Shown here in pieces: positions 11,440 to 22,919 of a stretch of DNA of 64,000 nucleotides. The DNA comes from Locusta migratoria (lineage: Eukaryota; Arthropoda; Insecta; Orthoptera; Acrididae). How positions within the stretch are numbered: the stretch's first letter is position 1; the number at the start of each line of letters is the position of its first letter. The DNA is taken from NCBI GenBank assembly GCA_026315105.1, contig CM048751.1, positions 339,000,649-339,064,648 of the forward strand, in the 5' to 3' direction. The notes under the pieces were generated by a model. That model ran no database searches. It was not told where the DNA came from and saw only the letters and a program-made list of their open reading frames with translations. A program made the translations under genes and the position numbers.

Positions 11440-13740
11440 GAGATCTACATCTACATCTACATGGGACACTCCGCAAATCACATCCAAGTCCCTGGTAGAA
11501 GGTTCATCGAACCACCATTACACTATTTATCTCCCATTCCATTCTCGAATAGCGCGCGGGAAGAAAGAACACCTGAATCTCTTCGTCCGAACTCTGATTT
11601 CTCGTAGTTTATTCTGATGAGCATTTCTGCTTATGTAAGTGGGAGTCAACAATATATTTTCGCATTCGGAGGAGAATGTTGGCGATTTGAGTTTCGTTAA
11701 GTAGCCCACGCCGCAGCGATAAGCGCCGTTGTTGTAATGATTCCCATCCCAGATCCTGTATCATTTCCGTAACGCTGTCTCCCCTGTATCGTGACAACAC
11801 GAAACTAGGTGCCCTTTTTTGGACTCTTTCGATGTCCTCCGTCAAACCCACCTGATAAGGGCAGCAATACTCCAAAAATGGACGGACAAGCGTAGTGTAT
11901 GCAGTTTCTTTTGTAGTTCTGTTGCATTAAGGGTTCTGCCAATAAAACGCAGTCTCTGCTTCGCCTTTCCCATCTGTGTGTTCTTTCCAATTTAAGTCTG
12001 AAGTAATAGTAATTCCTAGGTATTTTGTGGAGTTTACGGCCTTCACTTTTGATTGATTCATCTTGTAAACAAAGTTTAACGGATTTCTTTTCGTATTCAA
12101 GTGGACGACTTCACACTTCTCATTATTTAGAGTCAATTGCCAATTTTTACACCATACTGACATCTTATTCAGATCGTTCTGCAGTTGGTGTTCATCTTCA
12201 GATGATTTTACTAGACGGTAAATGACGGCGTCAGCTGCAAACAACCTAAGAGAGCTACTTAGATTTTCCCCTAAATCGTTTATGTAAATAAGGAACAGCA
12301 GAGGACCAATAACACTACCCTGTAGAACGCCCGATATCACCTCTGTTTTACTCGCTGCCTTACCATCGATTACTACGAACTGTGTCCTCTTTGACTGGAA
12401 ATCCCCTACCCAGTCGCAAATTTGGGGTGATATACCATAACCACGCAATTTGATTAAAAGCTATTTGTGAGTTACGGTGTCAAAAGCCTTCTGGAAATCA
12501 AGAAATACGGAATCGATTTGCGAACCTTTGTCGACAGCACCCATCATTTCGTGTGAATAAAGAGCTAGTTGTGTTTCGCAGGAATGATATTTTATAAATC
12601 CGTGTTGACCTTGGGTCAATAGATCGTTCTGTTCGAGATAATTCATAATATTTGAATACTGGATATGTTCCAAAACCCTGCTGCAAATTGACGTCAATGA
12701 AATAGGCCTGTAGTTTAGTGTGTTACTCCTACTGCCTTTCTTGAATATAAGTGTGACGTGTGTAACTTTCCAATCTTTTGGTACAGATCCTTCTATGAGA
12801 GAGCGGTTGTATATGGCTGTTAAGTAAGGAGCTATCGCTTCACCATAATCAGACAGAAATCTAATGGGTATACAATCCGGACCAGAAGACTTGTTCTTGC
12901 TAAGTGCTTTTAGTTGCTGCACTACTCCGATGATATCTACTTCTACGTTACTAATTACGGCCTCTGTTCGTAATTCGAAGTCTGGAATATTGTTTTCGTC
13001 TTCTTTGGTAAATGAGTATCTAATAGCTATGTTTAGTAACTCTGCTTTAGTAGCGCTGTCATCAGTGGGATCGCCATTACTATCACGTATTGAGGGTATT
13101 GTTTGTGTTTTGCCCCTAGTATATTTAACGTAAGACCAAAATCTCTTTGGGTTTTCAGTCAAATTCGAGAAAGAGTTTCGTTGTGATAAGTATTGTAGGC
13201 ATCTCGCATTGAAATCCTCGCTAAATTTCGAGCTTCTGTGTAGTATCGCCAATCCTTGGGATTTTGTGTAAGTTTAAATTTAGTATGCCTTTTCCTTTGC
13301 TTTTGCATCAGCGTCCTGATCTGTTTAGTGTACCAAGAGGGATCGCCTCCTCCTTTTATTAATTTTTTTTGGTACAAAACTGTCAATTGCTGTCCATACC
13401 ACTTCTTTGTATTTGAGCCACATCTGGTCTACACTTACGTTTAGTGTTAAATACGAGTGGAATCTGTCTTTCAAGAAGCAATGTATTTTATTTCAGTCTG
13501 CTTTCCTAAACAAATATACTTTTCGTTTATTTTTGGTAACTTTGGGACTTTCGATATTCAATCTCGCTATGTTGGCAACGGGTGACGTTTGAATTAGCTT
13601 CATTTCCCTCTCGATTGGTCAAGTAACATCTCGTCACCGAACAACAGTTGCGAACTTTGTCTCGTGATCGCCGATGTGGATGTAAAATTTTACCACATTC
13701 CGAATCGCAAAACCATGCTCTCATAATAAAACTTTCAATT
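11440..13740 (-). mobile_element. LINE (non-LTR retrotransposon), minus strand
   Basis: The 3' end is at the left and carries a (TCTACA)n-type tail (11447-11461, atgtagatgtagatgtaga on the element strand). Going up the minus strand there is a C-terminal WNGR-ending domain, then RT, then a linker and probably the end of an endonuclease domain near 13740. Several frames are needed. The terminal sequence is shared with 59838-60425 and, in opposite orientation, with 24600-24660, so the family is dispersed in the window. Confidence 0.8.
11527..13386 (-). pseudogene. LINE reverse transcriptase, catalytically dead
   Basis: In element order (minus strand) the frames read YTKQIRTLMQKQRKRHTKFK, DWRYYTEARNLARI, FWSYVKYTRGKTQTIPSI, KNKSSGPDCIPIRFLSD, FKKGSRSNTLNYRPISLTSI, HGFIKYHSCETQL, SVFLDFQKAFDTV, GVLQGSVIGPLLFLIYINDL, LRLFAADAVIYR, WQLTLNNEKCEVVHL, STKYLGITITSDLNW and a C-terminal RRAPSFVLSRYRG...SVTEMIQDLGW. 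These are the standard RT blocks of Jockey/CR1/I-type LINEs. The catalytic FADD is FAADA (near 12227-12242), losing the first aspartate of the pair. Frameshifts lie near 11930, 12455 and 13250. Confidence 0.85.
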
Positions 13741-13999
13741 AAGCTTGAAGATACTTCCCTTTACAGTAGTGTTCTGACATGCAATTGCCATTACGATCGA
13801 TCAATGTTTCAAGTGATGAGATTGGGCTTGTGTAGGTGGATGGGTGGACGTAAATTGATTAGTTGGTATTGTAAAACGTAATGTCACATTCACAGAACAA
13901 TGGGATGTTGCCTTTCAAAAATAGTCGAACAACAGTCTTCTTGTATTCTATAACTGCTTTCCTTTCTAAAACTAGATTGTTCAAAAGGTTTTTCTCAAA

Positions 14000-14000
<1 letters not shown>

Positions 14001-14078
<78 letters not shown>
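14001..14078. repeat. (TA)n microsatellite in the Helitron 5' end
   Basis: About 38 uninterrupted dinucleotides lie between the terminal TC and the conserved subterminal segment. It looks like expansion of the short TATATA present near Helitron starts. Confidence 0.95.
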
Positions 14079-14080
<2 letters not shown>

Positions 14081-14649
14081 GAGTTGCTGTTCGTTAGCCT
14101 CGCTAAAACTCGAGAACGGCTGAACCGATTTGGCTAATTTTAGTCTTTAAATATTCGTGTCAGTCCAGGGAAGGTTTAAACGGCGATAAAATATGGAAAA
14201 AGTTGTCCGGAAAAGAGGAAAATCAGGAAAAACTGAAACAGCTTTTTCCAGTGAGCTATCAATACCGTTCGTCCAATTGCGATAAAATTTTGTGCATTTC
14301 ATGTTGGAAGCAATAGGAAGGTTCGCATCAAATAAAAAATTTGAAAAAGTCGCCTGGAAATTAGGAAAATTTAGGAGAAACCCAAACCGACTTTTTTCTA
14401 TGAATAAAAATCAATTGCCACGTGGTTGTAAGAGCATCACTTGAATACGGCTTGACAGGACAAGGTTTCTATGAAATAAACTTTTTGATAAATCTTCCGG
14501 AAAACTGGAAAATTTGAGAAAGTTGAAGTGTGTTTTTGATTGAATTCTCTACTATAACTGACTATTCGCAGGACGGAGAGAGGTAGTTCTTTTTTTATTT
14601 TTTTTTATTTATTTTTTTTTTATGTGTATCTAAATGTACTCAACACTAC

Positions 14650-15130
14650 AAGTTGATAACCGTTCATCCAATTGCGATAAAATTTTGATCATCTGACGTT
14701 CAACTAAAGAGCACGTACTTATGAACTAAAAATTTGGGAAAGTTGCCCAGAAAATGTGATAATTCGCAAATCACGAGAAACTGAAAGAGCTTTTTTCAAT
14801 GGGATATCAATATCATTCGTCTGATTGCGATAAAATTTTGCATATTTGACGTTCAAAGCAAGAGTAACGTTCTTATGAAATTAAATTTGGAAAGGTTTCC
14901 CGGAAAATTTGAAAATTCAGAAAAAAATAGAAAGATTTTTCTATGAAATATCAATACCATTCATCTGACTGAGATAAAATGTTGCACATTCGACGTTCAA
15001 AGCGAGAGGAAGGTTTGAGTTAAGTAAAAGGAATAGTTGGCCAGAAGATAGGAAAATTTGTGGAAAACTAAAAGAGCTCTTTCCTTCGGAATATCAATAT
15101 CATTCGTACGATTGCGATAAAATTTTGCAT
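14650..15130 (+). repeat. ~150-bp internal repeats of the Helitron
   Basis: The phrase 'attgcgataaaattttg' or a close variant recurs near 14275, 14675, 14828, 14970 and 15113. It is followed each time by a 'gacgttcaa...gaaaatttggaaa' segment. The last four are spaced about 140-153 bp. No coding function is apparent. Confidence 0.7.
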
Positions 15131-15164
15131 ACATATTAGCAATTGCGAAGCATTGCCGGGTCGA

Positions 15165-15196
15165 CTAGATGACCCGGTGAACTTCGTATCACTTAC
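15165..15196 (-). repeat. Inverted copy of the Helitron 3' terminus
   Basis: CTAGATGACCCGG...CACTTAC is a perfect 32-bp reverse complement of 16217-16248. Its CTAG is shared with the 3' end of the preceding plus-strand segment (cattgccgggtcgaCTAG), giving two 3' termini tail to tail. Confidence 0.9.
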
Positions 15197-15713
15197 CTCT
15201 TAATATAAACCGTATTAATTTAAATCATATTTATTTTAGACCCAGTAGCTTTATAAAGGCATCATCAGATAGTCTAAGTATCGGCTCGATAGTGGGCGGA
15301 AAGAGTGGCCAAATAACGCATACATGTCCAGGATAATGTTCATGTCACATTTGTGGAAGTTCAGGGAAGGTTTAAGCGGTGATAAAATATGGAAAAATTG
15401 TGAGGAAAATTTAGATTTAAAACATGTAAAATAATGACTTGGTTATTGTGTTGGGTGCATTCAGAAATATACTTTGGAAGAGTAAAGTTCGCTTTACACG
15501 AGTTGAACCCGTATATGAACTGTCACAGTCACTGTCAAAGGTTACACATACACTGAATATAAGCAAAGTGCACACTGAATATAGTGCCACTGCAAAGTGC
15601 CTTGAAACTAACAACAAAAAGAAGAACAAAAAATTTAATCTTCATTTGTCATTCTGTCACCATTATATTTACCATTATTAGTGCATGAAAACATTATCTG
15701 ATACTGTTTACAA

Positions 15714-16209
15714 TGCCGAGAAGAAAAAGACGTAACATAGGTCGTCGAAGTCAATCAAAAGTGCAACGACCTACTGTACAGCACGCGCACTGATGACCAG
15801 CGAGAGACTGATTATGATAACATCCGTATTGGTATGGCAGATTTGCGTTCTAGAGTGAGCTCCAGTGAACCTGGAGCGAGGAGCAATCTCTTACGATCCG
15901 GAAATAGATTATAGTGCCGACAAATCTGTAAGAATTGGGGAAATGTTTATCATTAGTCAACATTGTAAAACTTTAAAATACAGCGGTGAATATGTAGGAT
16001 TATGTTGCACTGGTGGTAAAGTAAAATTGCCACAATTGGTCCCACCACCTGATCCATTACACTCATCAGTTTTTGGGACGGAAAATGACTCTAAACACTT
16101 CTTGAACAACATCCAAAAATATAACAGTTGCTTCCAAATGACGTCGTTTGGTGCAACGCATATTGTACAGAACAGTTTCATGCCCACTCTCAAGGTAATC
16201 TTAAGGTAA
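15714..16209 (+). pseudogene. Helitron Rep/helicase, N-terminal remnant
   Basis: A basic start (MPRRKRRNIGRRSQSKVQR) runs to a stop at 15791. In another frame, 15865-16209 reads CKTLKYSGEYVGLCCTGGKV, KLPQLVPPPDPLHS and HFLNNIQKYNSCFQMTSFGA. These are the conserved N-terminal zinc-finger region of Helitron proteins (C..LK..GE..G.CC..GKV.LP...PP.PL...KHF..NI..YN..F.M.S.G). The Rep HUH domain and the helicase are absent, so this is a deletion derivative of an autonomous Helitron. The frameshift between the two pieces also inactivates it. Confidence 0.8.
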
Positions 16210-16216
16210 TTAAGAA

Positions 16217-16248
16217 GTAAGTGATACGAAGTTCACCGGGTCATCTAG
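16217..16248 (+). repeat. Helitron 3' terminus (hairpin plus CTAG)
   Basis: GTAAGTGATACG...GGGTCATCTAG followed by T. It contains the conserved cgaag...ccgggtc segment shared with the divergent terminus at 15146-15168. Confidence 0.8.
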
Positions 16249-16559
16249 TAGAGTAAAAATTTTTCTTCTGTTGTCGCTCATTTCGTTTCAAAACAGAAAA
16301 CTAGTGACAGCTATACAAATTATGACGCGTCTTAGATTTTCCCTTAATAATCGATAAATTTGGATGAATTGTGAGTTTAGTATTGTCATCTGTTGAGAAG
16401 TACTGTTAGCATCAACAGAAGAATTAGTTACCTTATTGTTAACTAACGATCGTTGAAATCAGCTACGGAAAACCTAAGGAAGTTATCGGGCATGTTAAAT
16501 TGTAACACGACGGTAGCTAACGGGGCGGTAACATAGTTTTTCAGAAACGGGGCATTACT

Positions 16560-16880
16560 GTTTTAAGTCATTCAATGGCATTGTCTGTGAGTTCATGAAT
16601 ATCCTCAAGTTCACCATTAAAACCATGTACGGTGCACTCCACCAGGTGGTCCATTGATTGGATGAGTCCACACTCGCACTGCGGGTCGTTCGAAAAACCC
16701 CACGTTGTCACCACCTCCTTGCACCTTCCGACGCCCGTCCCCCCACTGTTTAGGCTAGTCCATAGCCTTCTCGAAAGAGCAAAGCCCTCTACTGCCATGT
16801 TTGGAACGGCAACCAGGCTTCTGTTCTTCACAGTGCTTCTGCTCCATGATGTTCTCCATTCCTTTGCTGGATCATAGGGA
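16560..16880 (-). pseudogene. LINE RT C-terminal end
   Basis: On the minus strand it reads KEWRTSWSRSTVKNRS, LSRRLWTSLNSGGTGVGRCK, TTWGFSNDPQCECG, IQSMDHLVECTVHGF and DIHELTDNAIE. This is the terminal domain with a CxCG...H...C zinc-binding motif that follows RT in a group of insect LINEs. The element at 28656-29591 has the same domain (LNRLRVGVGR...CECGAIQTMEHFLKC). The solo LTR at 16886 cuts the LINE; its upstream part resumes at 17363. Confidence 0.75.
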
Positions 16881-16885
16881 AACAC
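16881..16885. repeat. LTR target duplication AACAC (left)
   Basis: Matches 17358-17362 exactly. Confidence 0.85.
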
Positions 16886-17357
16886 TTTTGTGTCCCAACT
16901 TCGTCGCCGCTTTTGTGTCCCAGCCTCGTCGTAGGTGTCGGTGGCCGAGTGGAATGAGACCGACACATGAATAAAGATAGCACGCTGGTGCAGGTACGGA
17001 GGGGAGCAGCCAGAAACTAGAAACACTAGAGTAAATTAGAACGAGATATACATTGCACAGAATTTATACAATACTTAACTTTTACAGAGATCAGTACTGC
17101 AGAATGCTGATACATAGTTGTTGGAGGCCTGCCTAGTGCCTAACTGATAGCCAAGTCTTCACTGGTGCCTATCGGATTCCGAAGTCTTTACTGGTTCCTA
17201 ACTCAGTCCCAAGTGACGATGTCGTTCAGTGGTGGCCACGAGCAGCGTTGTAGCAGAGGGCGCTCGTGGCTGTCGTCGTAAGAACGCCGCGCCGTGCGTG
17301 CATGGCGGCGCGCGGCGAAAGTAGGTGGCGCGCACTTTGTACTTGTGCGACACCACA
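16886..17357. mobile_element. Solo LTR, copy 1
   Basis: A 472-bp segment running TTTTGTGTCCCAACTT...TTGTGCGACACCACA is flanked by the 5-bp duplication AACAC on both sides. A second copy (45127-45610) has the same ends and its own different 5-bp duplication, which fixes both boundaries. No internal retrotransposon sequence adjoins, so it is a solo LTR formed by LTR-LTR recombination. Orientation is probably minus (TGTGGTGTCGCAC start). It has interrupted a minus-strand LINE. Confidence 0.85.
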
Positions 17358-17362
17358 AACAC
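17358..17362. repeat. LTR target duplication AACAC (right)
   Basis: Matches 16881-16885. Confidence 0.85.
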
Positions 17363-17480
17363 CTCTTCACCTGTTTGCCAGTTGGATATCGATTTTTGAT
17401 ACGTGAGCACTTCTGGCCCACTGAGAAAACAGTGAATCGTATTCCACCAATAGCAGAGGACTTTGAGCAGTCCACTAGTC
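17363..17480 (-). pseudogene. LINE fragment upstream of the solo LTR
   Basis: A minus-strand frame reads LLLVEYDSLFSQWARSAHVS then KIDIQLANR. It corresponds to the 'VAEYGCPVWERSHHTKKLDV' region of the LINE ORF at 28658-29338. It is therefore the continuation of the LINE interrupted at 16881-17362. Confidence 0.55.
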
Positions 17481-17499
17481 TAGGTCTCTAATATATAGT

Positions 17500-19305
17500 C
17501 TACGAAGTAGCAACGGTACACGAGAGGGCATACGGTTGTAAAAGACGACCGTCTATCGTCTTCCATATATTTTTTGTTGCTCTTGTTTTTGGAGATGGTA
17601 GCGTTTCAATGACTAGCACGTTTAACGTAGACTCGTGAACTTAGAATCAATTTTTGGAATATTTTCTCCGATCGTGTGCGGAAATGTGTTCTCGTTTTTC
17701 AATTCAGTGATTTCCAATAGATCAACGCGGTGTGCGTGATTCTAGTTGCACTTTGATAACGGCCTGGTATGTTAAAAACTTATGTGATCATGTGGCGGTG
17801 TATGAACTCTGTGTAAATACTTTCTAGCTTTGTGGGGCCCGATTTCTAATAGGTGATATGTCCATTTTTGGATAGTGCATGTAAAAAATCTCATCGTTTC
17901 CTTCCGTGAGTGGTATGTGTTCCACATAGTTGGTTCATAGAACAAAGCCTTCAGCTTCCACTCTTTTTGTTCTATGCCCATCAGGTAAGTAACTATGCGA
18001 GTATCCTTCTGATTTCCACTAATATTTCGCGATCTTCTCTCCCCAGCTATTTTAATGTTGCTGTTTCTTCTCCGACTTGTAGTACGAACTCTGTCTGTGT
18101 CAGTAATTCTATCTGAGTCTTGTACAACCTCCTTCGATAGCTTCCTTATGTAATTCTAAACATTTCTATGGGTTGCATCCTGTAATTCTTAACTTTATTT
18201 TTCCGACTTTGTAATTATTTCACTTTTACGAGTTTTGGAGAATGGACTTCATCCGTCTCTGTAATCGCCCCTTATTGCGTGTAGCTGTATTTCATTCACT
18301 TCCTTGTATAATTCTAAGCATTTCTATGGGTTACATGCAGTAGTTAATTTTCTTTATTTGTCGAAAACTGAATTTATTCAATTTTATCGGTTTTCGGTCC
18401 GAATTCCGACTTCCGGGGTTTGCAGCTAGTCGCCTGAGTTCACGCCACTTCTCGTATAAAACCAGTACCTAGATCGATTGCTGACAGACTGCAAGTTACG
18501 AATCCACCGTGATTTCGTATAATGAATCCGATTTTCAACCACTTCACCTTCACTGGAGTGCGTTCATGTAACGCAGCCGTGTGTCGCCGTTAGCGTGTTT
18601 GCTCGCGGTCCAATTCAGATGTAATTTAACTTGGCTATACACACGCACCATCTCAAAATAGGCACGACAGACCAGAGCCACCTTCAAAGTGGTTTTGTAT
18701 ATCGTGTTTTGTGCTACCTCCGACTTGCTGAATTTCGCCTGCGATAGCGGCGCCTGCTTCCGCCTCGTCTCAGCACGCTGATTTTGGTGAGTTTCGCTGT
18801 GGCATTGCGTGTGTGTGAGAGAATGAGTGTTGTTTGTGAATCCTTCTCCCCAGTAGCGTTAAATCATGTATAATTTAGGCTGGGCACCGTACGCATTAAT
18901 CCATGTAAGGGATGCATTTTTATTTTATTAACAAAATTGGTTCCCCATTTTGCTTGTTTTCTATCTGAACAAACAGGTTTAAGTTCAGCATAAACCATAA
19001 GTTTCCTATAAATTGTAGTTTTAGAGCACCTTCCCTCTTTTATTTTATATTTCTTTACAGGTGCTAAGTACAAGCTCAGATGCAAATTATGTCTAAATTC
19101 CGTTGCGCCAAAAATGTGTGAGCTGCTATGTATATTGAACACTTTAGTATTAACTTCCTGTTATTGAAGTAATTTGATACGAGTCAGTTCTCAGTTTGGA
19201 CCAGGGAACAAGGCTTTGTAGCAGGGAGTAACCAGTAGTTCACACGGACCTCATTTGCTAATTTTAGTGATAAAACAAAACGTACAGTGGTCGACGTTTT
19301 GTTGC
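17500..19305. other. No recognised gene; local direct duplication
   Basis: A ~100-bp segment starting 'cttccttatgtaattctaaa' (18142-18240) is repeated with changes at 18299-18398 (cttccttgtataattctaag). Apart from this, only short random ORFs and pyrimidine-rich stretches are seen. An exon cannot be excluded but none is supported. Confidence 0.5.
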
Positions 19306-19309
19306 TACA

Positions 19310-19790
19310 GCCAGTACTGATGATACTTCGTCGAATGGTTCGCACGCTGACACTTACCGACGGGCCAACACAGAAAGCCGCAGCAATTTGCCGGAGGATT
19401 GTACTTCAGTCGCGCTGAACGATTCTCTTCAGTCGTCGTCGGTCCATTTCTTGCAGGACTTTTTCTCGCCGTAGCGATGTCGGAGATTGGCTGTTTAACC
19501 GGAATCCCGATTTTAACGGTGGATTCGTGAAATGGTCGTACGAAAAAATCCCCACCTTGTCGCTACCTCGGAAATGCTGCGACCCGTCTCTCGTGCCCCG
19601 ACTACAACAAACTCACCCAAACTCACCCAAATCGTGACAACCTGCCATCGTAGCAGCAGTAACCGGTCTAACACCTGTTGTCTTATACAGGTGTTGCGAC
19701 TGGAGCGCCGTTCTCTGAGTGTTTACATACGTCTGTCTATGCAAACGCATGCCTACACCAGTTTTTATGTGTCTTCCGTGTAAATCGTAT
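19310..19790 (-). pseudogene. Tc1-like transposase, N-terminal part
   Basis: Read on the minus strand this is the start of a Tc1 element. The end near 19785 carries the 'acacggaagacacataaaaa' terminal segment. The following frame-shifted sequence corresponds to the N-terminal HTH half of a Tc1 transposase. It stops at the left near 19310, before the DDE core. It is a 5' fragment of the same broad family as 9770-10435. Confidence 0.6.
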
Positions 19791-20559
19791 CGTAATTACC
19801 GAGCTATCCATATCGGAATACCACCCCGAGCATTGAACGAAACTGGGATTATATCGCCTTTATCTCAGACATATGTGATTTTGAGGTAGAATAATTATAT
19901 GTTTTTTAGATAGATATAGTCTCAACTTTATCAGTGGTAATAAATATGGGCTGAAACATACGATTAAGGCTGAAGTAAAAAAGCAAATAGCTGGTAAAAA
20001 CGGCTATAGCAGTCCCCTAACAGACACACTGAAACACTAAATGAGGAAACTCTCACAGCACAACGGATAATAAGGTCTTGCACAGAATCTCATTTTTAGG
20101 TAGTATTTCATACGAGATGTCCCATGTCCTCAAACAAAAAAGCATTAACATATATTTCGCAACATATAACAAGATTGGACGAAAACTACCACATAACAAC
20201 ACAAGAAAAATTCAGGCATCTTCATATATTGTTGTTACAGTGAATAGTATATTCACCCGCAGGTCATTATTTTAAAGTATAACTAATCTATTAATGCAAG
20301 TCAATATGTATGCAAAGTTTGACAGTATATATTTGATGTGGTATGTTTCTGTTAGTAATCAAAAATTGTGTCTTTGATTGCTTGTATGTGAGGTTATGAG
20401 AGAGGAAGAATTCTGAGACTACTGGGCGTACCGTATTTTAATAGTTTTATTTCCACATTTATATATATTTACATTTAAACCTCAGTGAAAGACATGTATA
20501 TAACCACATTCTGAAGAATGTTTTTGTATCTTCTCTTGTTGATAGCACCAAAAGCTATC

Positions 20560-20720
20560 CTGTCAGAACACAAAAATAAAAATACACCTGAAGATGGACG
20601 TATAAACCTCCGAAGCGTGTTGTGGAAAAGACAGTGCAATAAACGTGAATGGTAACAGAAAACCTTGTTTTTGTATCTATAAAGTAGATTTATTTGAAAC
20701 GTACTACCACTTTCGTTAAC
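20560..20720 (+). mobile_element. Penelope-like 3' end remnant with hammerhead-like motif
   Basis: CTGAAGAT...ACCTCCGAAGCGTGT (20588-20620) resembles the CUGANGA-stem-GAAACGYGU signature found in the ends of Penelope-like elements, with GAAG in place of GAAA. It is followed by 'gacagtgcaataaacgtgaa', a segment commonly adjacent in such ends. No RT is adjacent. Confidence 0.4.
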
Positions 20721-21218
20721 GTCGATATATGATGTAAAATCAACTACACTCAGACAATACAAATATTAATCCTGTAGACAAAAAAATGTTCAAAATGAGA
20801 TGCGCGTTTCGTCACAGATTTGATTATTATGAGAAAGGCTATGACAGCAAGTCTCAAAAAATTGTAGTGAGAGAATCAAACAGCAAACACACTGAGCGTC
20901 GGGCAGAGACTAATCACAAAATTCCGAGAGAGTCCACATTCAAATTGAGTCAAGAAACACACTACGACCTGCAACACCATTTCGTGTAATGAGTAATTAG
21001 AGAATTTTGTGCTCATAAACTGCGGTATCGACAGTCTACCTTTCCGTGGCCCATTTGAGAATAGATTTGAACGGAAGAACATTTTACTGCGGATTGTGCA
21101 GAAATTACTGCACTATTTTTTGAGTTCAGCATGAAAAAGTATTCAAATAGAATTGGCTAACGTCAAATACACAGTTCTGATTTTCATATATATCTAACAT
21201 AACTGTGTATTGTAAGAA

Positions 21219-21365
<147 letters not shown>

Positions 21366-21939
21366 TTTAATGTTTCCTTGGAGCAGTCTCTACAGATGTC
21401 CCTTGCATTAGTTTTCTTCTTTAACTTAGTACTCAAACATTCATACTAAGAGAAAAATTAAGTTTCTGTGCTTAATCAATAGAACCAATCTATCACTAAA
21501 TTTATACATATTACTTTATGTGTATCTTGTCCAGTTGATATACAAACGGGTGATGTTGGGGTTTTGCGAAACATATGTATATGTAGTGACAATTTCAGCG
21601 ACTATGTTGCTTCGGTTAATATTTTGCTTTTAAAATATATAATTAACGAAGAAAGAAGGAAAAAGTCAACAAATACTATCACTGTTTCAAATCTACCGTA
21701 ATAAGAACGTAAGAAATATGGAAATCTAGAACACGTTAGAAATCTGAGTACTCCGATACAGAGGGAAACCTCTGTTGGTTAATATTCTGGAGCTGTAGCT
21801 TGTAGGAACCGTTGCAGCTATCGCAGAACAGATTATCTGCTTTGTGAAAGACGCAGAGACTTTTCAAGCTGCTTTCTCATTGCAGGGCAGCACACTGTAG
21901 TTCCCCGGGTCGAGTTAAATTTTAGCACAGAAAGCGAAC

Positions 21940-22297
21940 AAGTGGAAGACCTTTTCAAAAATATTTTCAGAGAGAAGCTGGAGATCTGAAAATATGTGAT
22001 GCAGCTTTTGATGTAAGAGAACTCTGAAGCTGTCTTGAAAAACGGGATGAAAGCTGGGAAGGTTGTCATGACAAAAGAGAACGTACGAAAGAAACTACGT
22101 TCAGGTGCGTGGAGGCCGAAAGCAAGTAGTCAGGGATATCTCGAGAAAGTGTCTTCCAAAATGGATGCGAAAAAGGGTAAGTATTTATTAAAACAGGATA
22201 ATGAATTACATGTCAGAGTCATGTGTGTCTAACTTACAGTTCAATGGGAAGCCATTTCATGCGCAATACTTCATTGCCTCATTGCCATAACGTTTGT
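21940..22297 (+). repeat. Dispersed repeat R, copy 1
   Basis: It aligns with 26170-26485 in the same orientation. Shared blocks are attttcagagag/aaaaactg, gatttgaaaatatgtgatgc, gctgtcttgaaaaa, gagaacgtaagaaagagac-like, aatgaattacatgtca and cataacttttgtttg. Both copies end at the same 'gtttgtttag' point, after which this copy runs straight into LINE endonuclease sequence. A 65-codon ORF (22035-22232) lies inside it and is not preserved in copy 2. Confidence 0.7.
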
Positions 22298-22299
22298 TT

Positions 22300-22860
22300 A
22301 GTCAATGCGCACGCTCCCCCACAAATCACCACTATAAAATCGACCCTGAAACAGTGGACAATTTCTGGGAAACACTAGAAGAAACAACAAACAAAATACC
22401 AATGCACATTGTGAAAATCTTATTAGGCGATTTTAATGCATAGTTAGGGAAGGGGGGAAAACGTAGATATCAATGGACTCCATAGTGTGTTATCAAGAAT
22501 GGTGAAATACTAAAAGATTTCTGCTGAAACTTCAGACTCAAAATCATGACTACCCAATTTCAAAAACCTGCACATAAATTAACCACATGTGCATCACTCA
22601 GTCTTAGACAGGATGAAAACCAAATTGACCCTGTCGCAATTTCCAAGGAAAATTCAAAAGAAATTCTAAACGTCAGAAATCACAAAGGTATCTTTGAATC
22701 AGATCATCATCTTCTCCAAATAAAAACAAAATTCCAACCCAACAGAATTCTAAAAAAAAGGCCACCCAAAAGTACCAAACCAGATCCGGAGCATCTGAGA
22801 CTCGCAAAGAAAAAATCATCATGCAAATCAATCAGGAAAAATTAACAGACTAGAAGAACT
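22300..22860 (+). pseudogene. LINE AP-endonuclease domain (broken)
   Basis: Frames read DPETVDNFWETLEETTNKIP, then KILLGDFNA (the conserved endonuclease motif around the catalytic GDFN), then MTTQFQKPAHKLTTCAS, DENQIDPVAISKENSKEIL, SDHHLLQIKTKFQPN and KRPPKSTKPDPEHLRL. This is the C-terminal half of an EEP/APE endonuclease of LINE type (GDFNA, IDH/IDP, SDH motifs in order). The IDH histidine appears to be IDP here. Stops and frameshifts disrupt it. Confidence 0.75.
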
Positions 22861-22919
22861 AACAGAAAATTCAGGAAGCCATCAAATTAGGACAACCTCC
22901 TCGCACCAGGAAACCGCTG

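Larger units (their letters stand above)
14000..16248 (+). mobile_element. Helitron complex
   Basis: It starts with TC after an A (13999/14000). It follows with an expanded (TA)n and then the atgagttgctgttcgttagc...ctcgagaacggctgaaccga segment that I recognise as a common insect Helitron 5' end. It ends ...ttcaccgggtcatCTAG followed by T (16249), with a hairpin-capable sequence before CTAG. TC...CTRR inserted between A and T is the Helitron signature. Inside are a second CTAG terminus at 15165-15168, ~150-bp internal repeats and a broken Rep/helicase N-terminus at 15714-16209. Confidence 0.8.

Noticed and set aside
13881..14078. ORFs ending in long Tyr-Ile repeats (also near 21126, 47394, 50993, 51019 and 58199)
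   Set aside because: They are translations of (TA)n tracts and have no independent support.
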